A stretch of 64,000 nt of DNA from F-183 sp964627455 (GTDB lineage Bacteria; Acidobacteriota; Terriglobia; Bryobacterales; Bryobacteraceae), in NCBI GenBank assembly GCA_964627455.1, contig CAZVKC010000043.1, positions 1 through 64,000 of the forward strand. Direction: 5' to 3'. Position 1 is the first letter of the stretch; every line of letters starts with the position of its first letter. The position numbers were made by a program, and so were the translations under genes. This document shows, piece after piece, positions 1 through 7,208 of this stretch. A model generated the notes under the pieces. That model was not told where the DNA came from, searched no databases, and was given only the letters and a program-made list of their open reading frames with translations.

Positions 1-521
1 GTTAGCTGCCGGGAGTCGGCGTAGGCGAGCAGAGGTTCGCCTTTCACGTACTCCATGACGAGGTACGCAAGGCCTTTGGGGGTCGAACCTCCGTCAAGAA
101 GTCGCGCGATATTCGGATGCTCCAGTCTGGCAAGGATCTCGCGCTCACGCTGGAAACGTGCGAGGAACTCGCGCGTCGCGAGGCTCTGGCGCACGACTTT
201 GATGGCGACCTGTTTCTCAAAAGCGCCGTCGGCTCGGCGTGCGAGATAGACGACGCCCATGCCGCCCTCGCCGAGTTCGTGCAGGACTTCGTAGGGGCCC
301 AGGCGGCGTCCCGCCCAGCGTTCGGGTTCGAGGGTCACGGTCGAGGCTGCCGCATCCGCGAAGACACCGGTGGCGCGTTCGCTGGCGGCAAGGAGACGCT
401 CGACATCCGCACCCAGGGAGGATTCCACGTTGGCGAGAAATGCCGGACGCTCGGAAGCGTCCAGCGCCATCGCTTCGTCGAAAATCTGCCGGACTTGCCG
501 GTATCGCTTAGGGTCCATCAT
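1..521 (-). CDS. Serine/threonine protein kinase, N-terminal part (runs off the left edge)
   Basis: The visible 173 residues are the start of a Hanks-type Ser/Thr kinase. An N-terminal helical segment of about 70 residues (FDEAMALDASERPAFL) resembles the pre-kinase region common in acidobacterial kinases. The kinase fold then begins: glycine loop GEGGMG at residues 84-89, VAIK with the ATP-binding lysine at 108, then HPNIARLLDGG and the hinge VMEYVKGEPL. The catalytic HRD and DFG motifs lie outside the window. The start is ATG at 521; a second ATG follows at once at 518. The gene is divergent from an ECF sigma factor about 80 bases away. In this phylum such kinases often neighbour sigma factors of this type, so a shared signalling role is plausible but inferred. 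Substrate and signal are unknown. Confidence 0.9.
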   Translation of the reverse strand, partial: MMDPKRYRQVRQIFDEAMALDASERPAFLANVESSLGADVERLLAASERATGVFADAAASTVTLEPERWAGRRLGPYEVLHELGEGGMGVVYLARRADGAFEKQVAIKVVRQSLATREFLARFQREREILARLEHPNIARLLDGGSTPKGLAYLVMEYVKGEPLLAYADSRQL

Positions 522-598
522 AGGGTTCCGCAACCTCTCGCTACACGGGAAGCGCAAACCCGTGGAAAAAGAGCTTAAACTTTTTTGTGAACCCTATC

Positions 599-1180
599 AT
601 GGAAATCGGAACCTGGTCCGAGATCACGACGTTGCTGCGCCGGTCCGCAGGAGGCGACGAACAGGCCCGCTCGAAATTGTTCGAAAGCGTGTACCACGAT
701 CTGCACCGCATCGCGGTGCGAGTGTTTTCCGGCGAACGCGGCGGCCACACCCTGCAGCCGACCGCGCTGCTCAGCGAGGTCTTCCTCAAAATGTCGAGCG
801 GCGCCACGGTCGAGTATCAGGACCGGGTCCACTTTTTTGCTGTCGCCGCACGGCAGATGCGCCGGATCCTGGTCGATCACGCGCGAGCCCGGAAAGCGGA
901 CAAGCGCGGTGGGGACGTCACGATCACCATCCTCTCGGAGATCCCTGATTTCGGCGACTCGTCCACCCGATCTCTCGATCTGCTCGACATCAACGACGCG
1001 CTCGATGACCTGGCGCAGCTCGACGAACGAACGGCGCAAGTGGTGGACCTCCGCTTTTTCGCCGGACTCACCGAAGAGGAAACGGCATCGGCCCTCGGTG
1101 TTTCGCTGTCGACCGTTCGCCTCGACTGGCGGTTCGCGCGCGGCTGGCTGATCGACCGGTTGGAATCAAGGAAACGCTAG
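599..1180 (+). CDS. RNA polymerase sigma factor, ECF type (TIGR02999-like)
   Basis: This 193-residue protein has the layout of an ECF sigma factor. Region 2 covers the first 90 or so residues (LFESVYHDLHRIA, then AARQMRRILVDHARARKADKRGG). Region 4 is C-terminal, with a helix-turn-helix (FAGLTEEETASALGVSLSTV then RLDWRFARGWL). The HARARKADKRGG stretch and overall length fit the TIGR02999 subgroup found in Acidobacteria and Planctomycetes. It would direct RNA polymerase to a specific promoter set. No anti-sigma factor gene lies next to it; the divergent kinase at 1-521 is the likeliest partner, by inference. The ATG at 599 is chosen because the protein then begins just before region 2. An in-frame GTG at 587 would add four residues, and neither has a strong ribosome binding site. 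Confidence 0.85.
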   Translation: MEIGTWSEITTLLRRSAGGDEQARSKLFESVYHDLHRIAVRVFSGERGGHTLQPTALLSEVFLKMSSGATVEYQDRVHFFAVAARQMRRILVDHARARKADKRGGDVTITILSEIPDFGDSSTRSLDLLDINDALDDLAQLDERTAQVVDLRFFAGLTEEETASALGVSLSTVRLDWRFARGWLIDRLESRKR

Positions 1181-1216
1181 GGACGCCGGGCGGGTTATTG
1201 GTATCATGCAAAGCGG

Positions 1217-2128
1217 ATGCCGGATCAGTCCCAGCCGCACGAGCAACAGCCCGCCTCGAATGAACCCGTCGCGCCGCGCGTCACCGCGCTGATTGTTTCC
1301 TATAACAGCGTCGAGGCGCTGCGGCGGTGTATTCAGGCATTGCGGGCGTCCAAGGGACGCGACCAATTCGAAATCCTCGTGGTGGACCTCGGCTCGCGCG
1401 ACGATAGCCCGCGCATGGATTCCGAGTTCGAGGACGTCACCATGCTGCGCCTGCCCAAGCACTTCGGGGCGACCAAGGCGATGAACATCGCCACCCGCAC
1501 CGCGATGGGCGACTACATCCTGTACCTGGATCCGCACACGGAATTGCGGCCCGATGCGGTCTCGATCCTGATGAAGCGGCTCGATGAGGATGACGAGGCT
1601 GCCGCGGTGTGCCCGCTGCTCGAAGATGCCGCGGGAAAACCGGTTCCGCAGGCGTATCGCATGCCGGATCCCAACACGCTGCAGCAGGCCTGTTCCACAG
1701 GCGAAATGCCCCTGGCGGCGATCCAGATCGGAGACGGCAGCCAGCCGGTTCCGGTGGAGTACGCCAGCCGCTCGGCGATCATGGTTCGCAAGCAGTTCGT
1801 GCAGGGCATGAACTACTTTGACGAACGGTATGGACACTACTGGCCGGACGCCGAACTCGCTTTCCAGATCCGGAAGTCCTCGAAGAAAACCCTGATCCTG
1901 CCTGCGGCTCGCGCCACGTGGCACGCCTTCACCGAACCGGCTTCCAAGAAGCTCGAGGCGGACCGCTGGGTGGGCGCCTCGGCGTTTCTCAGCAAGCATT
2001 ACGGCTTTGGCGCCGGCTTTTCGTTCCTCTTCGGCGCGACGCTAAAGGCGTTGTTTTCCTTCAACTTCGGATTGTTCGTCCCGCTCGCCACGAGCCAGAA
2101 GATCGACGGCAACCAGGGCGAACTCTAA
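1217..2128 (+). CDS. Glycosyltransferase family 2 protein
   Basis: A 303-residue GT-A fold glycosyltransferase. The N-terminal nucleotide-sugar binding half is clear: VTALIVSYNSVEALRRCIQAL, EILVVDLGSRDDSP, and a metal-site region YLDPHTELRPDAV where the usual DXD is DPH. A hydrophobic C-terminal segment (FSFLFGATLKALFSF) may touch the membrane. Family members transfer sugars to lipid carriers or glycans, and WbbL-like rhamnosyltransferases look similar. Donor and acceptor cannot be read from the sequence. It follows the sigma factor gene by 36 bases on the same strand and could be co-transcribed with it, but a functional link is not evident. Confidence 0.85.
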   Translation: MPDQSQPHEQQPASNEPVAPRVTALIVSYNSVEALRRCIQALRASKGRDQFEILVVDLGSRDDSPRMDSEFEDVTMLRLPKHFGATKAMNIATRTAMGDYILYLDPHTELRPDAVSILMKRLDEDDEAAAVCPLLEDAAGKPVPQAYRMPDPNTLQQACSTGEMPLAAIQIGDGSQPVPVEYASRSAIMVRKQFVQGMNYFDERYGHYWPDAELAFQIRKSSKKTLILPAARATWHAFTEPASKKLEADRWVGASAFLSKHYGFGAGFSFLFGATLKALFSFNFGLFVPLATSQKIDGNQGEL

Positions 2129-2192
2129 TTCGTTCTGAATCAGTAAATTACCTTAGACACTTCGCGGGTTTTGCATTTAGACCCTAAGCTTT

Positions 2193-2218
2193 CCGGTACT
2201 GTTCACCGATAGTACTGG
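2193..2218 (+). repeat. Inverted repeat in the leader of the coiled-coil gene
   Basis: Arms ccggtact (2193-2200) and agtactgg (2211-2218) form an 8-bp stem with one G-U pair and a 10-base loop, 43 bases upstream of the start at 2261. There is no T-run after it. It could be a regulator site or an mRNA leader hairpin, or a weak terminator for the gene ending at 2128. Confidence 0.4.
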
Positions 2219-2260
2219 TAGCTGCGCCTGTATTTGCAGGGCGCGGGAAGAGAGACGCTC

Positions 2261-2779
2261 ATGGATGCACTGATTTGGCTGTCGCTGCCGCTATTCGTTT
2301 CCGCCGGTTCGGCCCTCTTGTGTTACTTCATCATGCAGTCGCGCATGGACGCGGCTCTGGCGAAGGAGCGGGAGGCGCTTGCTGAGGTAACGGCGAAGCT
2401 ACGGTCACAGCAGGTCAGCATGGACGACCGGATTCGGGCAACACAAGAGGAGACACGCCGCAAGGCGCTCGAGGACTTCATGCAAGAGTTCCGAGTGGAG
2501 GAGAGATCGTATACACGCGAGAGCAAGAGCCCGTTTGCGAACAAGAAGTCCATGGTGCTCCAGGAGCGTCTGTTCTTCCGGAATCTTCCGCTGTCCAACT
2601 GGATTGAGCATGAGATGGTGGTAGAGGAAGAGGGCAGTCACGCCCTGGGAGTGGGGGGACGGCACTCGGTTTTTACGGCCCGGCAGTTGGGGGACGAGAG
2701 CGAGGGCGCATTGAGCCGGCTGCTGGAATCCATCACGAGCCCCGGTCCCAATCCGGCGCTACAGCCGTCCGGCGACTAA
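2261..2779 (+). CDS. Membrane-anchored coiled-coil protein of unknown function
   Basis: I do not recognise a named family. The 172-residue product begins with one hydrophobic segment (about residues 4-25, LIWLSLPLFVSAGSALLCYF). A charged alpha-helical stretch rich in Ala, Glu, Lys and Arg follows (about 30-80), which should form a coiled coil. The C-terminal half is compact and mixed (SMVLQERLFFRNLPLSNWIEHEMVVEEE). The ATG at 2261 is preferred because GGAAGAGAG lies just upstream; an in-frame TTG at 2234 would place nine residues in front of the membrane segment. The topology suggests a single-pass inner-membrane protein with its helix in the cytoplasm or periplasm. It stands alone on its strand. 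Confidence 0.75.
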   Translation: MDALIWLSLPLFVSAGSALLCYFIMQSRMDAALAKEREALAEVTAKLRSQQVSMDDRIRATQEETRRKALEDFMQEFRVEERSYTRESKSPFANKKSMVLQERLFFRNLPLSNWIEHEMVVEEEGSHALGVGGRHSVFTARQLGDESEGALSRLLESITSPGPNPALQPSGD

Positions 2780-2784
2780 GCCCG

Positions 2785-3348
2785 TTACCAGATATCGCCG
2801 GGACGCCAGTCCGCAATGATGCGGGCGTCGAGGTCTAGCCCGGCAAAGCACGGGCTCGACGAAAGCACCATGATGCCGCCGTCATCTTCCGGTGTCGGCA
2901 GAATACCCTGTTGCGGGTCTTCCACATGCGAAGGACCTCGCCAGAGAGTCCAGCCCAGGGACTCGTAAAAGCGGTGTTCCCCGCTGGATAACGCCCCTAT
3001 CGAATATCGTTTGCGGATCACATCCGCCAGACGCTCCATCACTTCAGATCCGAACCCCTTGCGGCGAAGCGACGCTTCGGTCGCGACCGCCTCGACGTAG
3101 CCCGTTTCGAAGCGACGATCCCCGAAAACGATGGATCTCGGGACGACCGAACCGTGGCAAAGGATGCGATTGCCATCCGACGCATCGGTGATCCAGACAT
3201 GCGTGCCGCCGAGTGCGTGGAGCCAGTCGGCTTCTTCGAAATCGCCGTCGAAGGCGAGGTCGAGGAACTCGCGGATCCGCGCCAGTTCCGGCTGGGAAAC
3301 TTCCGCCGTGCGCGCGGCGTGACACTCAAAGCGGCTGGGAAGAGCCAT
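2785..3348 (-). CDS. Aminoglycoside 2'-N-acetyltransferase (AAC(2')-I) family protein, GNAT fold
   Basis: This 187-residue GNAT protein shares, at matching places, the signature blocks I recall for mycobacterial AAC(2')-I: FDGDFEEADWLHALGG (33-48), GYVEAVA (83-89), the acetyl-CoA region RRKGFGSEV (95-103), IGALSS (117-122), the RFYESLGWTLWRGPSHV block (126-142), TPEDDGG (152-158), and a C-terminus ADWRPGDIW. The reaction would be acetyl-CoA-dependent acetylation of the 2'-amino group of aminoglycosides; the native role in chromosomal members is unsettled and may concern other amines. The start ATG overlaps the RNase T2 stop codon by one base (TGATG), so translation is coupled. Assignment is from motif memory, not a search. 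A generic GNAT is the alternative, but the C-terminal match is distinctive. Confidence 0.8.
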   Translation of the reverse strand: MALPSRFECHAARTAEVSQPELARIREFLDLAFDGDFEEADWLHALGGTHVWITDASDGNRILCHGSVVPRSIVFGDRRFETGYVEAVATEASLRRKGFGSEVMERLADVIRKRYSIGALSSGEHRFYESLGWTLWRGPSHVEDPQQGILPTPEDDGGIMVLSSSPCFAGLDLDARIIADWRPGDIW

Positions 3349-4082
3349 CAGCGAACGGGCCGCAGGATCACTTCGTCGACCCGGCACTGGCTGCGCAACA
3401 CGTCCTTGCTGCAGGCTCGCGGCTGGAAATCCGCCGTCAGGCAGACGCGGACTTCCTGCAGAAACCGCCCGCTGCAAACAGCTGCCACTCCGTCCTCTTT
3501 CAACTTCGGATTGGCCTGGACGAACCGCTTCTTCAACTCCTGCACATTCGACACCACCTGCCGTTGCGGGCGCTTGTATGGCTCAGGAATCCGCACCGCC
3601 TGAAACGCTTTTCGGGCCTCGCCGAAATAACCGGCCGGGTCGAGTCCGCTGCAGGTGCCATGCTTCGTCCACTCATGGCGAATCAATCCGGGACTCGGCA
3701 TGATATCGAGCATGCCGTCGACCACCGGCCGGGCAATCGGCTCGGTGGAGCAATCCTGCGGCCAGCCCTGTTCGTATTGCGGCCAGAGTCCGTGCAGGAC
3801 GAAGTCATACTGGCGTTCCCCGGCGCACTGGATATCACCGGGCCTGCTGTTGCCCCGCGACGCGCAATATTCCGGAGACCACGATAGCGAAAGCACGTAG
3901 AAGTCGAATTTCTTACCCGTCGATGCCGACCCGCTGGCAGCAGCACCACCGCCACCGTTGCTGTGCTTCTTGCTCCGGGCATGCGATCCGCTCGCCGCGC
4001 CAGACTGCGGAGGCGGAGGCGGCGCGCCATGACAGGCAGAAACGAAAAGCAGAGAAAGAAGAAGGGTTCCGAAGCGAAGCAT
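3348..4082 (-). CDS. RNase T2 family lipoprotein
   Basis: A 244-residue ribonuclease T2 homologue. It starts with a lipoprotein-type signal ending at Cys17 (LLFVSAC), followed by a Pro/Gly/Ser-rich linker to about residue 56. The two catalytic blocks are intact: FVLHGLWPQ with His97 and HEWTKHGTCS with His136, Glu137 and His141. It should cleave RNA through a 2',3'-cyclic phosphate, on the cell envelope facing outward or in the periplasm. RNA scavenging is the usual explanation. The ATG at 4082 is chosen because it precedes the signal peptide and has GGGGTGA just upstream; longer readings add non-conserved sequence. The acetyltransferase gene follows with a one-base overlap, and a divergent gene starts at 4202. 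Confidence 0.9.
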   Translation of the reverse strand: MLRFGTLLLSLLFVSACHGAPPPPPQSGAASGSHARSKKHSNGGGGAAASGSASTGKKFDFYVLSLSWSPEYCASRGNSRPGDIQCAGERQYDFVLHGLWPQYEQGWPQDCSTEPIARPVVDGMLDIMPSPGLIRHEWTKHGTCSGLDPAGYFGEARKAFQAVRIPEPYKRPQRQVVSNVQELKKRFVQANPKLKEDGVAAVCSGRFLQEVRVCLTADFQPRACSKDVLRSQCRVDEVILRPVR

Positions 4083-4201
4083 CGTCACCCCAAAATAACA
4101 GTTTTCATGCGGGCAACAGGGTACGGTAGAACCCGGAAAATCCGGGGACAACCCCGTATCTTCGCGTGAGAATTCCCGCCGCGAGAATCCACTCTTGTTA
4201 T

Positions 4202-4669
4202 ATGCGGAGCCGTGTCCTCTGTTTGCCCCTGTTTGCATTACTTCTGGTCCCGATGGCCGCCACAGCCGCGGATTCAGGAAGCCGCGCGTCGTACGTCGGC
4301 GGGACGGTCGCGCAACTGCCGCAGGGTTGCGACGGCGCGCTCGATTCGATGGACCAGAGTTACTTCGTGTTCTGGGCGCGCAAAACGAACCTGCGCATTC
4401 CCTACGAGCGCATCAACCTGCTCGAATACGGGCAGAAGGTGAGCCGCAGGGTCGCGATGGCGGTGGTCATCTCGCCCGTGTTCCTGCTGGCGAAGAAGCG
4501 GCAGCACTTCCTCACGCTCGGGTATCAGGACGAGGAAGGCCGGCAACAGGCAATGGTCTTCAAAGTCGACAAGTCGGACATCCGCACGGTGCTGGTGACG
4601 CTCGAGGCGCGCACCGGGTTGAAGGTCCAATATCAGGACGAAGACGCGCGACGGGGAGGCAAGGGGTGA
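4202..4669 (+). CDS. Secreted protein of unknown function
   Basis: The 155-residue product has a clear signal peptide (RVLCLPLFALLLVPMAATAA, cleavage near residue 22). A compact domain follows, with RIPYERINLLEYGQKVSRR, a hydrophobic stretch MAVVISPVFLLAKK, and a beta-rich end (QHFLTLGYQDEEGRQQAMVF). The middle and end look like a PH-like or membrane-associated beta domain, but I cannot name a family. The gene is divergent from the RNase T2 gene and its stop overlaps the GTG of the next gene (GTGA), so the two are translationally coupled and probably act together in the envelope. Confidence 0.7.
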   Translation: MRSRVLCLPLFALLLVPMAATAADSGSRASYVGGTVAQLPQGCDGALDSMDQSYFVFWARKTNLRIPYERINLLEYGQKVSRRVAMAVVISPVFLLAKKRQHFLTLGYQDEEGRQQAMVFKVDKSDIRTVLVTLEARTGLKVQYQDEDARRGGKG

Positions 4670-5268
4670 ACGTCCCGCTACTTTTGTCGCTCACCCTGGC
4701 GGCGGCGAACGATAACGCACCGCCTCCGCCGCCGGCCCAGATCCTCGAGATCAAGCGCGTTTACGTGGATCAACTGACAGGAGGCGCGCCCGCGAACCAG
4801 ATGCGCGACCTGCTGATCGCCAGCCTGCAGGGCTCCAGGCTGTTCATCATTACCGAAGACGAAAAGAACGCCGACGCCATTCTGCGCGGCGCGGCCGATG
4901 AAGACGTGTATACGGAAAACCACGTGATCGACGAAAGCATCAGTGGCCGCGTGGGCATGTCGCGCGGGCGCGGATCCACCAGCAGTTCGAGCAGCGCGAG
5001 CCGGACCCGGGACTACGACAGCGGGAGTCTGTCGGTCGGCGAGCGCGAGTCCTCGAAGATCCAGGAACGCCGGCGCGATGCAATGGCGACTGTGCGCCTG
5101 GTGATGAAGAACGGGGACGTCGTGTGGTCCACCACGCAGGAATCCGGTGGCGCGAAATTCCGCGGCGCCGGCGCGGACGTCGCCAACAAGATCGCCCGGC
5201 AACTGGCTCTGGACATCGACCGGGCTCGCCGGTCCGTCGCGTCCGGGGCTCCTGCGCTGCGTCCCTGA
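4666..5268 (+). CDS. Secreted protein of unknown function, possible CsgG-like outer-membrane factor
   Basis: A 200-residue protein starting at GTG, with GGGGAGG eight bases upstream and a four-base overlap with the gene before it. The N-terminus is a short signal-like segment (PLLLSLTLAAA). The body holds VYVDQLTGGAPANQMRDLL, then SRLFIITEDEKNADAIL, a Ser-rich low-complexity loop (about residues 100-125) and ATVRLVMKNGDVVWSTTQE. The pattern of a conserved strand, a helix of an oligomeric N-domain and then a strand after ITEDEKNADAIL recalls CsgG-like or LPP20-like envelope proteins, but this is a weak structural guess. Placed before a pilin-like gene. Confidence 0.6.
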   Translation: MNVPLLLSLTLAAANDNAPPPPPAQILEIKRVYVDQLTGGAPANQMRDLLIASLQGSRLFIITEDEKNADAILRGAADEDVYTENHVIDESISGRVGMSRGRGSTSSSSSASRTRDYDSGSLSVGERESSKIQERRRDAMATVRLVMKNGDVVWSTTQESGGAKFRGAGADVANKIARQLALDIDRARRSVASGAPALRP

Positions 5269-5323
5269 ACGGGGATTGCACGCCGGCGCGTCTGACAACG
5301 TCTATATTGGAAGGTAGAGGCTC

Positions 5324-5815
5324 ATGAATCCCAACACCGTTCCTTCCGTCCGCCGCCGCCGGATGCTGCAGCGAGGCTTCTCGCTGATCGAACTTCTGAT
5401 CGTGATCGCGATCATCCTGATCATCGCCGCGATCGCGGTGCCGAAGTTCAACCAGCAGCGGATGCTCGCCAATGAGATGGCGGTGCTGCGGGAACTCGAG
5501 ACTCTATACAACGCGCAGACCCAGTATTATTCGCAGTTCGGCAAGTACGCCTCTACGCTGACGGAACTCGGTCCGCCGACCAGCGGCGCCGCGGGTCCCA
5601 ACGGGGCGGACCTCATTCCCAAACTGCTGGCCGAGGGTGCGCACAACGGCTACAAGTACACGCTCACCGGCGCGCAGAGCACATTCGCCGTTTCTGCGCA
5701 GCCCGACAGTTTCGGCAACACAGGCCGGCGCACGTTCTACATGGACCAGACCAAGGTCGTGAAGCAGAACTGGTCGCAGGAACCAGCCACGGCGCAGAGT
5801 CCCGAGGTCCGGTAA
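5324..5815 (+). CDS. Type IV pilin-like (prepilin) protein
   Basis: A 163-residue prepilin. A basic leader of 18 residues ends in QRG, followed by FSLIELLIVIAIILIIAAIA. This is the prepilin peptidase site between Gly18 and Phe19, with the conserved Glu at mature position 5 (Glu23). The hydrophobic alpha-1 helix is followed by QTQYYSQFGKYASTL, as in GspG/PilA-type pseudopilins, and a beta domain ending in TGRRTFYMDQ. It should be processed by a PilD-type peptidase and assembled into a type IV pilus or a type II secretion pseudopilus. No assembly ATPase or platform gene is nearby. A ribosome binding site (AAGGTAGAGG) lies before the ATG. Confidence 0.9.
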   Translation: MNPNTVPSVRRRRMLQRGFSLIELLIVIAIILIIAAIAVPKFNQQRMLANEMAVLRELETLYNAQTQYYSQFGKYASTLTELGPPTSGAAGPNGADLIPKLLAEGAHNGYKYTLTGAQSTFAVSAQPDSFGNTGRRTFYMDQTKVVKQNWSQEPATAQSPEVR

Positions 5816-5867
5816 CTTTCCTAAGTCCCAGTCATCAATGTGCGCCGCAGTCTGGCGGGCGGTGACA

Positions 5868-5967
5868 NNNNNNNNNNNNNNNNNNNNNNNNNNNNNNNNN
5901 NNNNNNNNNNNNNNNNNNNNNNNNNNNNNNNNNNNNNNNNNNNNNNNNNNNNNNNNNNNNNNNNNNN
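5868..5967. other. Assembly gap of 100 N, intergenic
   Basis: One hundred N between the pilin gene and the GT87-like gene. Base 5867 ends an 18-base word gtctggcgggcggtgaca (5850-5867). The first 16 bases after the gap (5968-5983) repeat its last 16 bases, and the next four (gtct) match its start. Either the two contig ends overlap and nothing is missing, or an 18-base tandem repeat collapsed here. Confidence 0.95.
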
Positions 5968-5979
5968 CTGGCGGGCGGT

Positions 5980-5995
5980 GACAGTCTAGACTGTC
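5980..5995. repeat. Perfect 16-bp palindrome beside the gap
   Basis: gacagtctagactgtc reads the same on both strands. It sits 13 bases after the gap and 88 bases before the next start. It could be a dimeric regulator site, or a hairpin that hindered assembly. Confidence 0.6.
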
Positions 5996-6012
5996 CCTGG
6001 GAACGCCCATGC

Positions 6013-6033
6013 GGTGGTAGCCGTCGTACCACC
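6013..6033 (+). repeat. Inverted repeat upstream of the GT87-like gene
   Basis: Arms ggtggta (6013-6019) and taccacc (6027-6033) are perfect, with a 7-base loop. It lies 50 bases before the start at 6084. No T-run follows, so it is more likely a leader hairpin or operator than a terminator. Confidence 0.4.
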
Positions 6034-6083
6034 ACCCGGGTTGCTAAAGGCGGGCGCCTCCGAGGTCGATAGACCGGGGAGAG

Positions 6084-7208
6084 ATGGCGAAATCCTCGAG
6101 TGCTGCGTCCCCCGTCACCAAAGCGTGGATCGCGGCTGCCATCCTCGGCGTTCTCGTCGGCGGCCTTTGTTTTGTCATCCTTACTGCGCACAACAGCGTG
6201 AAGCCCGGCGTCGGGGCTGGGGACTTCCAGTGGTCCCTGCGAGCGGCGCGGGATCTCGTCGCCGGGCAGGACGTGTACCGGCACGCGCCGGGTCCGCACG
6301 CGATTCCCTATCCCTTACCTGCCGCGCTCGCTGCCATGCCGCTGGCGTGGATGCCGGACGTCATGGCGGGCAGCGTCTTCATCGGGATCTCCGTGATGCT
6401 GCTGGCTTTCGGCATCATCCGGTCGGGTGAAGAGTGGCGGTTGGCGATGCTCCTCAGTTGGAGCTTCGTGTACGCCTTGCTGTGGGTCCAGTGGACCCCG
6501 CTCATCGCCGCGCTCTGGTATCTGCCCGCACTCGCGGCTGCCGTCTGCGTGAAGCCGAACATCGTCTTGCCAATGCTGCTTTCGCAGGGCGACCGGGTGC
6601 TGGCGAACTGGAAGAAATGGATCCTGCCGCCAGTGGCCGTATTCGCCGTGAGCCTCGCGTTGTATCCGACGTGGCCGCTGGTCTGGCTGCGGCAACTGGG
6701 AACCTACCAGGGGACCTCGCCGCCGCTGTTTTCGATGCCGCTGGGTCCGCTGGTGTTGCTCGCTTTCGCCGGAACCGGTGGCTGGCGCGACCGTCGCGCG
6801 TGGCTGCTGGTCACCCTCGCACTGATGCCGCAGCGCATGGTGTACGACCAGCTTGCCATCATGCTGGTCCCCGCCAGGCGGTGGCAGTTGTGGATCCTCA
6901 TTGCGATGTCGTGGGTGAACTGCGCGATCTTCTTCCAGGGCAACGGTTGGGGCGACGTCCCGATGGGCTGGCAGAACTTCCTGCTCGCGACCCTGTACCT
7001 GCCGGCTGTCGCGATGGTCGCGCTGCCGGGGTTGCTGCAGCGCCTGCCCGCTACAATGAAAGTTCATGCGCGCTCTCAATCGCGCCAAGCTGCTCTGGGC
7101 ATACCTCACCAGGAAGGACGTGACTCGCGGACTCCCGGTGGAGTACATCGTAGAGACGACGGCGAAGTGCAATCTCTACTGCCCGATGTGTCCGCGAGAG
7201 ACGCATAA
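6084..7208 (+). CDS. GT87/DUF2029-like polytopic membrane protein (mannosyltransferase-type)
   Basis: An integral membrane protein with about eight to ten hydrophobic segments. The first loop DFQWSLRAARDLVAGQDVYR and IPYPLPAALAAMPLAWMPD match the pattern of GT87 (DUF2029) enzymes, which use polyprenyl-phosphate-linked sugars and carry an acidic residue in the first periplasmic loop. Substrate unknown. GGGGAGAG precedes the ATG. The reading frame runs 143 bases into the next gene, and its last 47 or so residues (after about VALPGLLQRLPATM) look like a shadow of that gene. Either the overlap is real or a one-base error near 7050 hides an earlier stop: shifting the frame gives TGA at about 7056. 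The annotated end should be treated with care. Confidence 0.75.
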   Translation: MAKSSSAASPVTKAWIAAAILGVLVGGLCFVILTAHNSVKPGVGAGDFQWSLRAARDLVAGQDVYRHAPGPHAIPYPLPAALAAMPLAWMPDVMAGSVFIGISVMLLAFGIIRSGEEWRLAMLLSWSFVYALLWVQWTPLIAALWYLPALAAAVCVKPNIVLPMLLSQGDRVLANWKKWILPPVAVFAVSLALYPTWPLVWLRQLGTYQGTSPPLFSMPLGPLVLLAFAGTGGWRDRRAWLLVTLALMPQRMVYDQLAIMLVPARRWQLWILIAMSWVNCAIFFQGNGWGDVPMGWQNFLLATLYLPAVAMVALPGLLQRLPATMKVHARSQSRQAALGIPHQEGRDSRTPGGVHRRDDGEVQSLLPDVSARDA

